DNA of 41,072 nt, taken from Myxococcales bacterium (GTDB lineage Bacteria; Myxococcota; Polyangia; Polyangiales; Polyangiaceae). The stretch lies in NCBI GenBank assembly GCA_003151595.1, contig PLXW01000066.1, positions 4,572 through 45,643 on the forward strand, in the 5' to 3' direction. Below the pieces are notes generated by a model. That model did no database searches, was not told the DNA's origin, and worked only from the letters and a program-made list of their open reading frames with translations. Below are positions 1 to 8,814 of this stretch, one piece after another (the first letter of the stretch is position 1; each line of letters starts with the position of its first letter). Made by a program: the position numbers and the translations under genes.

Positions 1-3000
1 AAGATCAGGTCGTACGGCAGCATCGCGCACAGATCCACCGCCTCGCGCCCATTGCCCGCTACGTCGGGACGCAGCCCCAGCCGCTCCAGCATACGTACCG
101 CCACCGTCTGGTTCACCACGCTATCTTCCGCCACCAGCACCCGCACCGGCACCCCGGCAAATCGGCCCGCCAGCTTCGATTTCACCGCCGCGATCTCGTC
201 GAGCGCTTTCGTCCGCGTCGCAAACCTGCTCTGCAGTTTCTTCGACCACGCCGTCGCCAGCGTGTTATGCAACTGCGATTGCCGCACCGGTTTCACTAGG
301 CAGGCATCGATGCCGGCTCCAGGCATGTGCCGCACTTCGCTCCAGTGACCCACCGACGTGAGCATGATCACTACCGTGCCGCTCAACAACGGGTCCGCCT
401 TGATCGCCGCCGCCAGCGTCGCTCCGTCCGCCTCGGGCATCTGGTAGTCCACCAGCGCCACCTGGTACGGATCGCCCGCCGCCCTCGCCTCGCGCAACGC
501 CTGGAGCGCCTGCGCCGCCCCCGTATAGCTGTCGTTGCGCATTTCCCAACTGGTGATCTGTTCATGCAGCACCCGCCGGTTCACTTCCTGATCATCCACG
601 ATCAGCACCCGCAAGCCCCGCAGGTCGGCCACCGGCACTGGCTCCGCGTGCGGCTGCGCATCCAGGTGTAAAGGCAACGTGAACCAGAAAGTTGAGCCCT
701 GGCCCACCTGGCTGACCACTCCCACCTCGCCGCCCATCAGGTTCACCAGTTGTTTGCAAATCGCCAGCCCCAGCCCCGTGCCGCCGTATTTCCGTGTTGT
801 CGAGCCATCTACCTGGTTGAACTTCCCGAACAGTCGGGTCACCTTCTCCGTCGGAATTCCCAGACCGGTATCCTCAACCGCAACCCGGATATGCGCCTTC
901 TCCCCGTCGTGCGATTCACAGCTTACCGTGATCAGCACGTGCCCGCCCGCCGTGAACTTCACGGCGTTGCCCACCAGGTTGGTCACCACCTGGCGGATCC
1001 GCCCCGCGTCTCCGATGAAATGCCGCGGCACGTCGGGCGGATACTCCAACACCAGATCGAGCTTGCGGTCTTCGATCCTCGGCGCCAACATTTCATTAAC
1101 TTCCTCGATCACCAGCCGCAGGTCGAATGCGAACGATTCGATTGCCATCCGCCCCGCTTCGATCTTGGAGAAATCGAGCACGTCGTTGATGACCGAGAAA
1201 AGAAGGCTCGCCGACGCCCGCGCGATCTCGGTGTACCGCCGCTGGCGGGGATCGAGGTCGGTCGTCGCGAGAAGATCGACCATCCCCATGACGCCGTTGA
1301 GCGGCGTTCGAAGCTCGTGGCTCATGTTCGCCAGGAACGCGCTCTTCATGAGGCTGGCCGCCACCGCGTCTTCTTTCGCACGCGCCAGCGCGAGCTCGGC
1401 GGCGCGCCGCACCCGTCCGACGGCGATGAGCTCGCCGATCATCCGCAGCGTCGCCGAGTCGTCGTCAGTCCACTCTTCCCCTTCGCGCAGTCGCACCGAG
1501 AGCAGCCCGAAGACGCGCCCTCCATACCCGACCGGCGCCTGCACGACGCGCTTGCCCGAGTCGCGCGTCAGCTCCGCCAGCCATTTTTCCGCGCTCGCGC
1601 GCGAGTCTTCGTCGCCCATCGTCGCCAGCGCGGAGTCGACCTGCGCGAACATCCCTTCCGGCACGGGGTAGGCGTCGAGCGACTCCCACGTGGTCGTCGC
1701 GCTCGGCCCGCACCACTGATGCGTGCAGCGAAGGCGCCGCCCGCGCTCGTCGGGCGCGAAGAGGCTCACGCGATCGGCCGAGAAGGTGAGCCCCACGCGC
1801 TCGAGCGTCAGATCGATAGCCGCTTCCGGCTCGTGGTTCAGGAAGCGCCGCGAGATCTCGCTGAGCAGCTCGTCGCGTCGCGAGCGGCGCAATTGCGCGT
1901 CTTCTCGGCTCCTCTGATCGGTGACGTCCTCGATCATCGATTGCATGATCGCGCGCCCGTCTTCGAGCCGGATCACCGTCGTCAGGATCTCGGCCGGGAA
2001 GGCCTCGCCGTTCAGCTTTCGCGCGAGCCACGACGTGCGTACCGCCCCCTCGCGATTCGCGCGCTGAACGTGATCGCGCAAGGCTTCCAGCGTAGGGCGC
2101 CCGTCCGCTTGGGTCGGCGGCGCGAGATCGAGCGGCGTCGTACCGGCGAGGACCTCGCGCGAGGGGCAGCCGTACATGCGGAGCATGGCCGGATTGCAGT
2201 CGATGAACGTCTGATCGCGCAGGTTGCGGATAGAGACCGCGACGCTCGTCTCTTCGAAGAGCGCGCGGAACATTCGCTCCGAATCGCGGAGCGCGATCTC
2301 GGCGACCTTCCGCTCGTGCACGTCGGCGGAGTGCCCGATGAGTCGCACCGGCCGCCCCTCGGCGTCGCGGATCGCCTGGCCCACGAGCCGATACCAGCGG
2401 TACTCGCCCGTCTTCCGGCGGATTCGAACCTCGACGTCGTACGGGCCACTGCCCGCGAGGTGCTGCTCCACGGCTTCGCGGGCGCGCGCGCGATCGTCCG
2501 GGTGCATGAAGCTGCGGAGCACGTCGAGCGCGCGCGGCAGATCGCCGGGCGCGTAGCCGAGCTGCTCGAGGATCCCCGGGGAGAGATCGATCTGATCGTT
2601 GAGCAGATCGCGCTCCCAGATCACCTCGTTCGAGGCGCCCATCACGATCTCGTACCGCATCTGCGTGTCGCGAAGCTGCTTCCGCAGGCGCACCGCTTCG
2701 TTGATGTCGCGACCGACGACGACGATGCCGCGCACGTCGGGGTCGCCCAGCAGGTTGCGCGCCGAGGCTTCCATGTCGTCCCAGCCGCCGCCGCGCGCCT
2801 CGCGCCGGTATTCGACGCGCATCACCTCGTTCGGTCCGGCGGCCTGGATCTCCGAGAGCGCGCGCTCGACGTGCGCGCGATCGTCGGGATGGATGACGTC
2901 GAACGCGTGCAGTCCGAGGTGCGCCGCCGCCCCACGCCCCGTCGCCTCTTCGAACTGCTTCGAGAGGAAGAGCGCGCGCCCCTTGCCGTCGAGGACGGAG

Positions 3001-3182
3001 ATGACATCGACCGCGCCGTCGATCACTTTGCCCAGAAAACGAGCGCGCGCGGCCTCCGTGCGCGAGAGCTCGAGGTCACGCTCGGTCTCCGCGAGCCGGT
3101 GCTCGCTCCGCGAGAGGCGTTGCTCGCTCTGAGCGAGTCGCCGCTCGAGATCCGCGATCTTCTCTTCCGCAGTCACGTTCAC
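1..3182 (-). CDS. Hybrid sensor histidine kinase, PAS-PAS-PAS-GAF-HisKA-HATPase-REC-REC (3' end cut by window)
   Basis: The minus-strand frame is open from a GTG at 3182 to the window edge, giving about 1060 codons. A TGA lies four codons upstream, so this start is well bounded; a second GTG at 3176 is possible. No membrane segment or signal peptide is seen, so the protein is probably a cytoplasmic sensor. Order: short charged coiled coil (about 5-40), three PAS domains (about 45-160, 165-290, 290-425), a GAF domain (about 430-600), HisKA with MSHELRTPLNG (phospho-acceptor His about 622), and HATPase with the N-box (Asn about 739), DTGLGIP and GGTGLGLAICKQL. REC1 has VDYQMP (Asp about 912) and a Lys-Pro motif. 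REC2 begins RVLVAEDS and is truncated. Autophosphorylation followed by relay to the receivers is the family role; ligand and output are unknown. Codon use changes sharply near 1140-1180, inside the HisKA/HATPase linker. Confidence 0.93.
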   Translation of the reverse strand, partial: MNVTAEEKIADLERRLAQSEQRLSRSEHRLAETERDLELSRTEAARARFLGKVIDGAVDVISVLDGKGRALFLSKQFEEATGRGAAAHLGLHAFDVIHPDDRAHVERALSEIQAAGPNEVMRVEYRREARGGGWDDMEASARNLLGDPDVRGIVVVGRDINEAVRLRKQLRDTQMRYEIVMGASNEVIWERDLLNDQIDLSPGILEQLGYAPGDLPRALDVLRSFMHPDDRARAREAVEQHLAGSGPYDVEVRIRRKTGEYRWYRLVGQAIRDAEGRPVRLIGHSADVHERKVAEIALRDSERMFRALFEETSVAVSIRNLRDQTFIDCNPAMLRMYGCPSREVLAGTTPLDLAPPTQADGRPTLEALRDHVQRANREGAVRTSWLARKLNGEAFPAEILTTVIRLEDGRAIMQSMIEDVTDQRSREDAQLRRSRRDELLSEISRRFLNHEPEAAIDLTLERVGLTFSADRVSLFAPDERGRRLRCTHQWCGPSATTTWESLDAYPVPEGMFAQVDSALATMGDEDSRASAEKWLAELTRDSGKRVVQAPVGYGGRVFGLLSVRLREGEEWTDDDSATLRMIGELIAVGRVRRAAELALARAKEDAVAASLMKSAFLANMSHELRTPLNGVMGMVDLLATTDLDPRQRRYTEIARASASLLFSVINDVLDFSKIEAGRMAIESFAFDLRLVIEEVNEMLAPRIEDRKLDLVLEYPPDVPRHFIGDAGRIRQVVTNLVGNAVKFTAGGHVLITVSCESHDGEKAHIRVAVEDTGLGIPTEKVTRLFGKFNQVDGSTTRKYGGTGLGLAICKQLVNLMGGEVGVVSQVGQGSTFWFTLPLHLDAQPHAEPVPVADLRGLRVLIVDDQEVNRRVLHEQITSWEMRNDSYTGAAQALQALREARAAGDPYQVALVDYQMPEADGATLAAAIKADPLLSGTVVIMLTSVGHWSEVRHMPGAGIDACLVKPVRQSQLHNTLATAWSKKLQSRFATRTKALDEIAAVKSKLAGRFAGVPVRVLVAEDSVVNQTVAVRMLERLGLRPDVAGNGREAVDLCAMLPYDLI

Positions 3183-3260
3183 GGCAAGATATCAGCACGC
3201 GATGTGCCAGCGCCGGCCGTCGCGAAACGCGCCCGCTTCTCATCCGATCGTCAGGGCATC

Positions 3261-3275
3261 GTTCGGATTCCGAAC
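3261..3275. repeat. 15-bp palindrome in the TPR-kinase intergenic gap
   Basis: GTTCGG-ATT-CCGAAC is a perfect 6-bp inverted repeat with a 3-nt centre. It lies 25 bp past the stop of the TPR gene and about 79 bp upstream of the kinase start. It could be a small operator for the kinase gene. It lacks a U-tract, so a terminator is less likely. The rest of the 117-bp gap shows nothing else I can name. Confidence 0.3.
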
Positions 3276-3299
3276 GCGCCCGGACGCCGGACTCTCGTT

Positions 3300-4454
3300 T
3301 CAGGTGCGCGCTTGGCCCTGCGCCAGAGCTTGCTGCTGCTGCGCGAGCATCTGCGAAATCGCGCGCGAGCGCTCGATCGCGAACTGCTTCACCTCGCGCA
3401 CGGGCGAGGTCGCCAGCTTGTTGAGGAGCGCGGTGAGCTTCCCCATGTCGCGCGACTGGAAGAGCGCTTCGAAGTAGTTGTGCGCGAGCCGCACATCCTT
3501 CTGCATCTGCGCTTCGTGCGGCGCGAGGAGCTTCACGACCTCTTCGAGCTTGCCGGCCTGCCCGTAGAGCGCCGAGAGACAGAGGAGCGCCAGCGTGTCG
3601 GCCGGAGCGCGCTCGAGCGCCTTCTTCGCGTAACCGATCGCCGTGTCGCGGGTCTTCTCGTCGCCCGCGTAGAAGCCCTGGAGCGCGATGTACGGCGCCG
3701 CGATCTTCGCGTTCACCGGCGCGTTCGCCAGCTCCTCGAGCTGCGCGACCCCCTTCTCGTCGCCGTCGCGCTCGCGCAGCATCGCCGCGAAATACGCCCA
3801 GGCATCGACCGAGTTCTGATCGACCTGGATCGCGCGCTCGACCGACTCGCGCTCTTTGGCCGTGTCCTTCTTCGCCTTGTAGAGCTTCGCCAGGTGCAGG
3901 CTCGGGAACGCCGAGTCCTTCAGGATGTTCTGCGCGCCCTTGAGCGTGCCTTCGGCCTTCTCGAGCTTGTCTTGATTGAGCTGCGTGACGCCGAGCGCGA
4001 GCCAGTCTTCGCCGTCGCCGCCGAGCGCGACGATCTTCGCGAGCACCTCTTCGGCCTTCGCGAAGCGCGTGTACTTCATCAGCTCCTGCGCGTAGATCCG
4101 GCCGCGCACCATGTCGTCGGCGCTGTCTTTCCAGTGCTTCTCGAGGCCGCCGAGGAGATCCTCGAGGCCGATGGCGATCGGGCGCCCCTGATCGTCTTGC
4201 ACTTGAACCGCCGGGCCGTTGAAGCCGAGCAGCTTCCACACTTCTTCCATCTTCAGCGCGACGGGACCCTCGACGATCTTCTTCTCCACCGGCGCGCCGT
4301 TGGGGCCGAGCGGGATGAGGACCATCGCGTTGCCGGGGACGCCGTTCGGGAACGCCGTGATGGGCGCGAGGATTGCGGCGCCGCCCGTGAGCGTGATGCC
4401 GGGACCGGCGGCGGGAGCGGGCTTCTGTGCGTTCGGAGACTGGGGCGTGTTCAT
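3300..4454 (-). CDS. TPR-repeat protein of unknown function
   Basis: The 384-residue product has an ATG start preceded by AGGA at a suitable distance. The first 60 residues or so are Pro/Gly/Ala-rich with no signal peptide. From about residue 120 onward it is made of helical pairs with TPR-like spacing, such as segments with A-Y-F-A-A and A-L-E-R-A-P-A-D-T-L-A-L-L. The C terminus is Gln/Ala-rich. TPR arrays bind other proteins; the partner is not indicated here. It lies upstream of the kinase in the same direction with a 117-bp gap, so co-transcription is possible but unproven. It is divergent from the esterase gene across a 180-bp gap in which I could not recognise a promoter. Function unknown; the gene call itself is firm. 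Confidence 0.85.
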   Translation of the reverse strand: MNTPQSPNAQKPAPAAGPGITLTGGAAILAPITAFPNGVPGNAMVLIPLGPNGAPVEKKIVEGPVALKMEEVWKLLGFNGPAVQVQDDQGRPIAIGLEDLLGGLEKHWKDSADDMVRGRIYAQELMKYTRFAKAEEVLAKIVALGGDGEDWLALGVTQLNQDKLEKAEGTLKGAQNILKDSAFPSLHLAKLYKAKKDTAKERESVERAIQVDQNSVDAWAYFAAMLRERDGDEKGVAQLEELANAPVNAKIAAPYIALQGFYAGDEKTRDTAIGYAKKALERAPADTLALLCLSALYGQAGKLEEVVKLLAPHEAQMQKDVRLAHNYFEALFQSRDMGKLTALLNKLATSPVREVKQFAIERSRAISQMLAQQQQALAQGQART

Positions 4455-4634
4455 GAGATGCGTCCTCGTTTTGGGGGGCGGAAGCTAGCACAAGGCGAAG
4501 CCCGAAGCAGGGCGCGAGGCGTCGCGCGAGACGGTCGCGTTGAAGAGGTCGCGCGTCTCCCTCGCGTCGCCGGGCGTAGCCGAGGCGCGATCGAACGTTC
4601 CGAGATTGCAGAACGCGTGGTACGCGACACGGCT

Positions 4635-5756
4635 ATGAAGCATCGAGGGGGAAAATCGCCGCTGTTCGCCGTCCTCTTCGCCGCGCTCGTCGCGTGCGGC
4701 ACGAGCGGCTCGGTCGATCAGGGGCACTGGGAAGGGACACCGGCTCCGGCCAGCGCCGTCGGCGCGATCGACGCCGCCCCGTCCTTCAGCGGATGGCCGA
4801 CCAGCGATCCCGATCCCACCGCGCCTCCTCCCAGCGCGCCCACGTTCGGCGTCGATGCCGGCGCGCCCACGTCGACCGTCGCCTGTCGCAACAAGACCGG
4901 CGCGCTCGGCGACACCACCATGACCCTCCAGTCGTCCGGCGGCCTCCGCGACGCGCTCGTCCACGTCCCCGCGTCGTACGACCCGACGAAGGGCACGATG
5001 CTCGTCCTCAACTTCCACGGCTACAGCAGCAACGCGATCGAAGAGGAAGTGCTCGCGCGAATGAACCCCGTGGCCGACACGAAGAACTTCATCGTCGTCT
5101 ATCCGGACGGCGTGCAAGCGAGCTTCAACGCCGGCACGTGCTGCGGCGTCGCGTGGAGCAACAGCGTCGACGACGTTCAGTTCACCAGGGACCTGCTCGC
5201 GAAGCTCGAAGGCGACTACTGCATCGACCCGAGCCGCGTGTACGCCACCGGCATGTCGAACGGCGGCTTCATGTCGCACCGACTCGGCTGCGCGATGTCC
5301 GACGTCTTCGCGGCGATCGCTCCGGTCGCAGGGGTCCTCGGAATTCCGGCCGACGAGTGCAACCCCGTGCGCCCGATGCCCGTCATCGATTTCCACGGCA
5401 CGGCCGACCCCGTCGTTCCGTTCTCGGGCGGCCCGCCGGTCACGCCGCTGCTGCTCGGGCTCACCACGTTCGAGTCGGTCGACAACACGATCGGCACGTG
5501 GCGATCGAAGGACGGTTGCGTGGGGACGCCGACGACGATCTACGCCACGGGCGACGCCACGTGCACGTCGTTCGGCGGATGCCGCGGGAACGCCGAGGTA
5601 GTGCAGTGCACGATCGAAGGGGGCGGTCACACGTGGCCGGGCGGCGTGCCGATCCCTCTCGGCAAGACGAGCAGCGACATCAGCGCGACCGACGCGATGA
5701 TCGACTTCTTCCTCGCGCACCCGATGCCGAGCACGGTCTCGCCCGCGTCACTCTGA
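4635..5756 (+). CDS. LpqC / polyhydroxybutyrate-depolymerase-type esterase lipoprotein
   Basis: This 373-residue product starts MKHRGGKS, followed by a hydrophobic stretch and a lipobox ending L-V-A-C with Cys21. It is therefore predicted to be a lipid-anchored envelope or surface protein. A Pro/Ala/Asp linker (about 25-85) precedes an alpha/beta-hydrolase domain. The domain shows an oxyanion-region HGY (about 128-130), the nucleophile motif G-M-S-N-G-G (Ser208), Asp258 in GTADP and His332 in GGGHTWPG. This is the catalytic triad of the COG3509 family, which includes secreted PHB depolymerases, feruloyl and acetyl-xylan esterases. Several Cys pairs fit an exported fold. The true substrate cannot be told from sequence. 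The reading frame stays open far upstream, but that part is antisense to other genes; the signal peptide fixes this start. The 3' end overlaps the convergent receptor gene by 9 bp. Confidence 0.9.
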   Translation: MKHRGGKSPLFAVLFAALVACGTSGSVDQGHWEGTPAPASAVGAIDAAPSFSGWPTSDPDPTAPPPSAPTFGVDAGAPTSTVACRNKTGALGDTTMTLQSSGGLRDALVHVPASYDPTKGTMLVLNFHGYSSNAIEEEVLARMNPVADTKNFIVVYPDGVQASFNAGTCCGVAWSNSVDDVQFTRDLLAKLEGDYCIDPSRVYATGMSNGGFMSHRLGCAMSDVFAAIAPVAGVLGIPADECNPVRPMPVIDFHGTADPVVPFSGGPPVTPLLLGLTTFESVDNTIGTWRSKDGCVGTPTTIYATGDATCTSFGGCRGNAEVVQCTIEGGGHTWPGGVPIPLGKTSSDISATDAMIDFFLAHPMPSTVSPASL

Positions 5757-7811
5757 TCGCCACAGCGCGCTGAGGAGAAACGTGCGGCCCGGGAGCGGGT
5801 ACTCGTACGCGTCGCCGATCGGCTCGCGCGTCGGGCCGAGCGCGCCCTGGTACGTCGCGGCTCGCACGTCGAAGAGGTTGCGCGCGTCGAACGCGATGCG
5901 AAGGCCGCGCACGTGCGGCACGTCGAAGCGCGCGCCTGCCGATTGAAGGACGCGCGGCGGAATGCCGACCGAGCCCGCTTGATCGAAGATCATGCCGGTG
6001 ACCGCATCGACGCCGTAGCGAAGCCGGAGCGGACCGACCGTGTAGGCGAGGTCGGCGACCAGATCGTTCGTGGGGCGCCCGGGAAGCTCGGGGCGATCGC
6101 ACGGTGAGGTCGGCGAGAGCTGCCCGCCATTGGCGCTGCACTCCGATTCGTTCGCGGTCGACAGGAGCGTGTACGAAGCGCGGAGCTCGAAGCCGAGCGC
6201 GCTCGCGGCGCCTTCCGCTTCGAGGCCGAGCATGCGCGCGCGTCCGATGTTCGTGGCGCGCACGCGTCCGTATGCCCCTTCGGGAACGAACACGATGAGA
6301 TCGGTCGTCCACGTCGCGAACCCCGCGATCTCCGCGCGCCCACGCACCTTCGCGCGCGCATCGGAGGCGACGCGCGCGCCGGCATCGATCGTCCACGCCG
6401 ACTCCGGAAGCAACGTCGGGTCGCCGAGGAACGCGCCGCGATCGCCGTACCGCTCGACGAAGCTCGGCGCGCGCGCGACCGCTCCGCCGTGCGACGAGAG
6501 CGTGAGCGCTCCTTCGTGCAGCTCCGTCCCGAGGTGACCCGTGGGTCGTGCCTGCATGCGCGAAGGGGAGGCGGGATCGTCGCTGGCGTCGTTCCATGCG
6601 TCGGCGCGCAGCGTCGCCGTCCACGTCCACGTTCGCGTCGCGCGATACGACCCGTCCATCGCGCCGCCGATCGACGAGCGCGACGCGCCCGGAGGAATCG
6701 TCGATCCCACCCACGCCGCCGGCGCATACCGCTCGCCGCTCCCGTCGACGTGCACCTGGAGCGACGCGCGCTCGGCGTCGTCGATCGGCCCACCCCACTC
6801 CAGCGAACCCCCCGTGGCCACGATCGCGTCGTCCGTATGCGTAGGCCCCAGCGCGGCCGATGCCCCGGGGTCATTCAAGCGCAGCCCGTCGCGTCGCCCC
6901 CACGCGTGAACGGCCCACGCGCCATGACCGCTCTTCCCGCTCGGCATCGCCAGCGCGACGGAGGCCAGCTCGCGATTCGAGTCGAGCACCTGCGACGGCG
7001 TGGGCGCCAGCACCGTCCCCGGGATCTCCTGACGGCGCGCCTGAAGGAGAGTCGTGACCGTCAGCGTTCCGTCGTCCCGCGCGCCGAAGCGAACGGGCAA
7101 CGCCAGCGACGCGAGCCCGTTCACCGCGGCGTGTCGTGAGTTCAGCCGCGTCGCGTAGACATCGTGGCCGGGCGTCGATGCGGTCGGGTCGAAGTACGAG
7201 AAGGCGTCGTCCGCGCGTGACGCGCTCAACGCCGTGACCAGGCGCGTACGGTTCGACGCATCGAGAGAGCTCACGTTCGCCACGCGCATGCGCGCCGCGC
7301 CATACGATCCGACCGCGCTCCACACTTCGGTTCCCAGCGGCGCTCGCGTCGAGGGCGGGTCGAGCACCAGCGTTCCCCCCAACGACCCCGGCCCCAGCGA
7401 CCCAGGCGCGAACGATCGGTACACGCGCGCCTGCGCCCCCGGCCATAGCGGCAGGGTCGCCAGGTCGAGCGAAGGGTCGGCGCCCCCCGTCAGCGGCACC
7501 CCTGCGAGGATCACGGCCACCTCGCTCGACGACGACCCGCGAATCGATAGCGACGCGAACGAGTCGTCCGCCCCCAGGCGCCGCACATGCACTCCGGGCA
7601 TCGGCTCCAACAGGCTCGCGGTGTCCGTGATTTCGCGCGGCGCGTCGTCGACGCTGGCCCGCGAGACGAACCCCCCGGTGTCCCGCGACCCGCGGACCGT
7701 CACCTCACCCGGCGGCGGCTCCTCGGCGCGTGCATTTGTTGACGTGAACGCCCCCGATAGCGCGGCGAGCGCGCACACCACGCGCGAATTTCGGGGGCGA
7801 AGCGAAGGCAT
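5748..7811 (-). CDS. TonB-dependent outer-membrane receptor
   Basis: I place the start at the ATG at 7811, which gives a 687-residue product with a signal peptide ending N-A-R-A (about residue 29); upstream codons in the same frame add only a non-signal-like sequence. A plug domain follows (about 40-150), with LLEPMPGV, the SIRGSSSSE segment and the GSLGPGSLGG region typical of TonB plugs. The remainder is a 22-strand-type barrel rich in alternating aromatic and polar residues. Near the C terminus are a F-D-A-R-N-L-F-D element and a P-G-R-T-F motif of this family. Such receptors import siderophores, cobalamin or other scarce ligands using energy from TonB-ExbBD; no TonB genes lie in the window. 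I found no cobalamin riboswitch upstream. It is divergent from a Crp/Fnr regulator that could control it. Confidence 0.9.
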   Translation of the reverse strand: MPSLRPRNSRVVCALAALSGAFTSTNARAEEPPPGEVTVRGSRDTGGFVSRASVDDAPREITDTASLLEPMPGVHVRRLGADDSFASLSIRGSSSSEVAVILAGVPLTGGADPSLDLATLPLWPGAQARVYRSFAPGSLGPGSLGGTLVLDPPSTRAPLGTEVWSAVGSYGAARMRVANVSSLDASNRTRLVTALSASRADDAFSYFDPTASTPGHDVYATRLNSRHAAVNGLASLALPVRFGARDDGTLTVTTLLQARRQEIPGTVLAPTPSQVLDSNRELASVALAMPSGKSGHGAWAVHAWGRRDGLRLNDPGASAALGPTHTDDAIVATGGSLEWGGPIDDAERASLQVHVDGSGERYAPAAWVGSTIPPGASRSSIGGAMDGSYRATRTWTWTATLRADAWNDASDDPASPSRMQARPTGHLGTELHEGALTLSSHGGAVARAPSFVERYGDRGAFLGDPTLLPESAWTIDAGARVASDARAKVRGRAEIAGFATWTTDLIVFVPEGAYGRVRATNIGRARMLGLEAEGAASALGFELRASYTLLSTANESECSANGGQLSPTSPCDRPELPGRPTNDLVADLAYTVGPLRLRYGVDAVTGMIFDQAGSVGIPPRVLQSAGARFDVPHVRGLRIAFDARNLFDVRAATYQGALGPTREPIGDAYEYPLPGRTFLLSALWRSE

Positions 7812-7992
7812 GCACGTTGCGTAGTGCCTAACCGGGACGCGGCTCCGGCGGCAAGCGGGGTCTCGGCTCGTAACCAAAGGCTTGGTGAGAACGTTATGCG
7901 CGGTGACGCGAACCACGTCTCCGTGTTAGGCGGCTCTTGCGGTTCTTCGCCCCTACTCAGGAGCGAAGGGCATTTTCCCGGGGCGGGATCCG
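7812..7992. promoter_or_regulatory. Divergent intergenic region between TonB receptor and Crp/Fnr gene, with mirrored 7-mers
   Basis: The 181-bp gap must hold promoters for both flanking genes. It contains GCCTAAC at 7826-7832 and its reverse complement GTTAGGC at 7925-7931, placed almost symmetrically near each gene. These could be half-sites for a shared regulator, but 7-mers recur by chance and no -10/-35 pair stands out. Confidence 0.3.
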
Positions 7993-8778
7993 ATGGCCAC
8001 AGCTTCAAATGACCTCGATATTCTTGGCGAGCTGCGACAGCTCGCTGCGTTCGCTGAAGTCGGCAAAGAGGCACTCGCCGAGCTCGCGCTCGCGTGCTCT
8101 CAGCGTCGCGTCCACGCAGGGCTCTCGCTCGTAGACCAGGGTGTCCCGAGCCAGATGCTCGTGATGCTCGTCCGCGGCGCGGCGAAGCTGGTCCGCACCA
8201 TGAGCGGCGGCAAGGACGAAGAGAGCATGGTGCTCGATGTGATGCGCGCGCCGTGCATCATCGCCGACTCGGCGGTCATCGACGGCGACGCGGCGTTCGC
8301 CAGCGTCGTGACGCTCCGCTCGTCGCACGTGATCACGGTCGACCGTCGCGCCCTCGTTCGCTTGATGTCGGCGCATCCGTCGCTGGCGCGCGCGTTCCTC
8401 TCGCGGTTCGCGGCCGAGGTGCGGTGCAACGTGCGTCGTATCGACGAGATCGTCTCCGGTCCGGTCGACGAGCGCGTCACGAACCTTCTCGACTCGCTGG
8501 CCCTCGCCCACGGCACCCCGCTCGGGCAAGGGCGCTTCATCGCCATCCCGCTGCGCCGCCGCGACCTGGCCAACATGGTGAACGCCACGACCGAGACCGT
8601 GAGCCGCCTGCTCGCGAAGTTCGAGCGCGAGGGTCTCGCGCGAAGCACGCGCGACGGCATCTGGTGGCGCTCGGCGACGGGAGTCGCACCGGTCAGCGTG
8701 AAGCGTCTGTCGAGCCCGACCGCCTCGGCCGTAGCCATGGCCGTGCCCGCCGTGCGTCACGGAAGCAGCATCGGCTGA
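7993..8778 (+). CDS. Crp/Fnr-family transcriptional regulator
   Basis: The 261-residue product has an N-terminal cyclic-nucleotide-binding-type jelly roll (about 10-130), with the G-L-S-L-V-D-Q-G-V-P-S segment and a central LVRGAAKLV strand. A dimerisation helix follows (about 135-160). The winged helix-turn-helix lies at about 185-230, with RRRDLANMVNATTETVSRLL, the classic Crp-family recognition-helix pattern. No Fnr-type N-terminal cysteine cluster is present, so an iron-sulfur sensor is unlikely; the ligand is not evident. About 35 residues beyond the wing are low-complexity Ser/Ala/Val. The gene is divergent from the TonB receptor and 36 bp upstream of a small outer-membrane protein gene, and either may be a target. 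It could also regulate itself. Confidence 0.9.
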   Translation: MATASNDLDILGELRQLAAFAEVGKEALAELALACSQRRVHAGLSLVDQGVPSQMLVMLVRGAAKLVRTMSGGKDEESMVLDVMRAPCIIADSAVIDGDAAFASVVTLRSSHVITVDRRALVRLMSAHPSLARAFLSRFAAEVRCNVRRIDEIVSGPVDERVTNLLDSLALAHGTPLGQGRFIAIPLRRRDLANMVNATTETVSRLLAKFEREGLARSTRDGIWWRSATGVAPVSVKRLSSPTASAVAMAVPAVRHGSSIG

Positions 8779-8814
8779 CCTTTCCATCGCTCCCATGGCG
8801 CGCTACAGCACGCC

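Noticed and set aside
750..4634. Very long plus-strand open frame (over 1200 codons) running into the esterase gene
   Set aside because: It is antisense to the kinase and TPR genes, is Arg/His-rich with no domain, and is open only because of the extreme GC bias. The esterase signal peptide sets the real start at 4635.
7812..7992. Cobalamin riboswitch before the TonB receptor
   Set aside because: I searched for a B12-box-like conserved segment and paired stems on the minus strand and found none.
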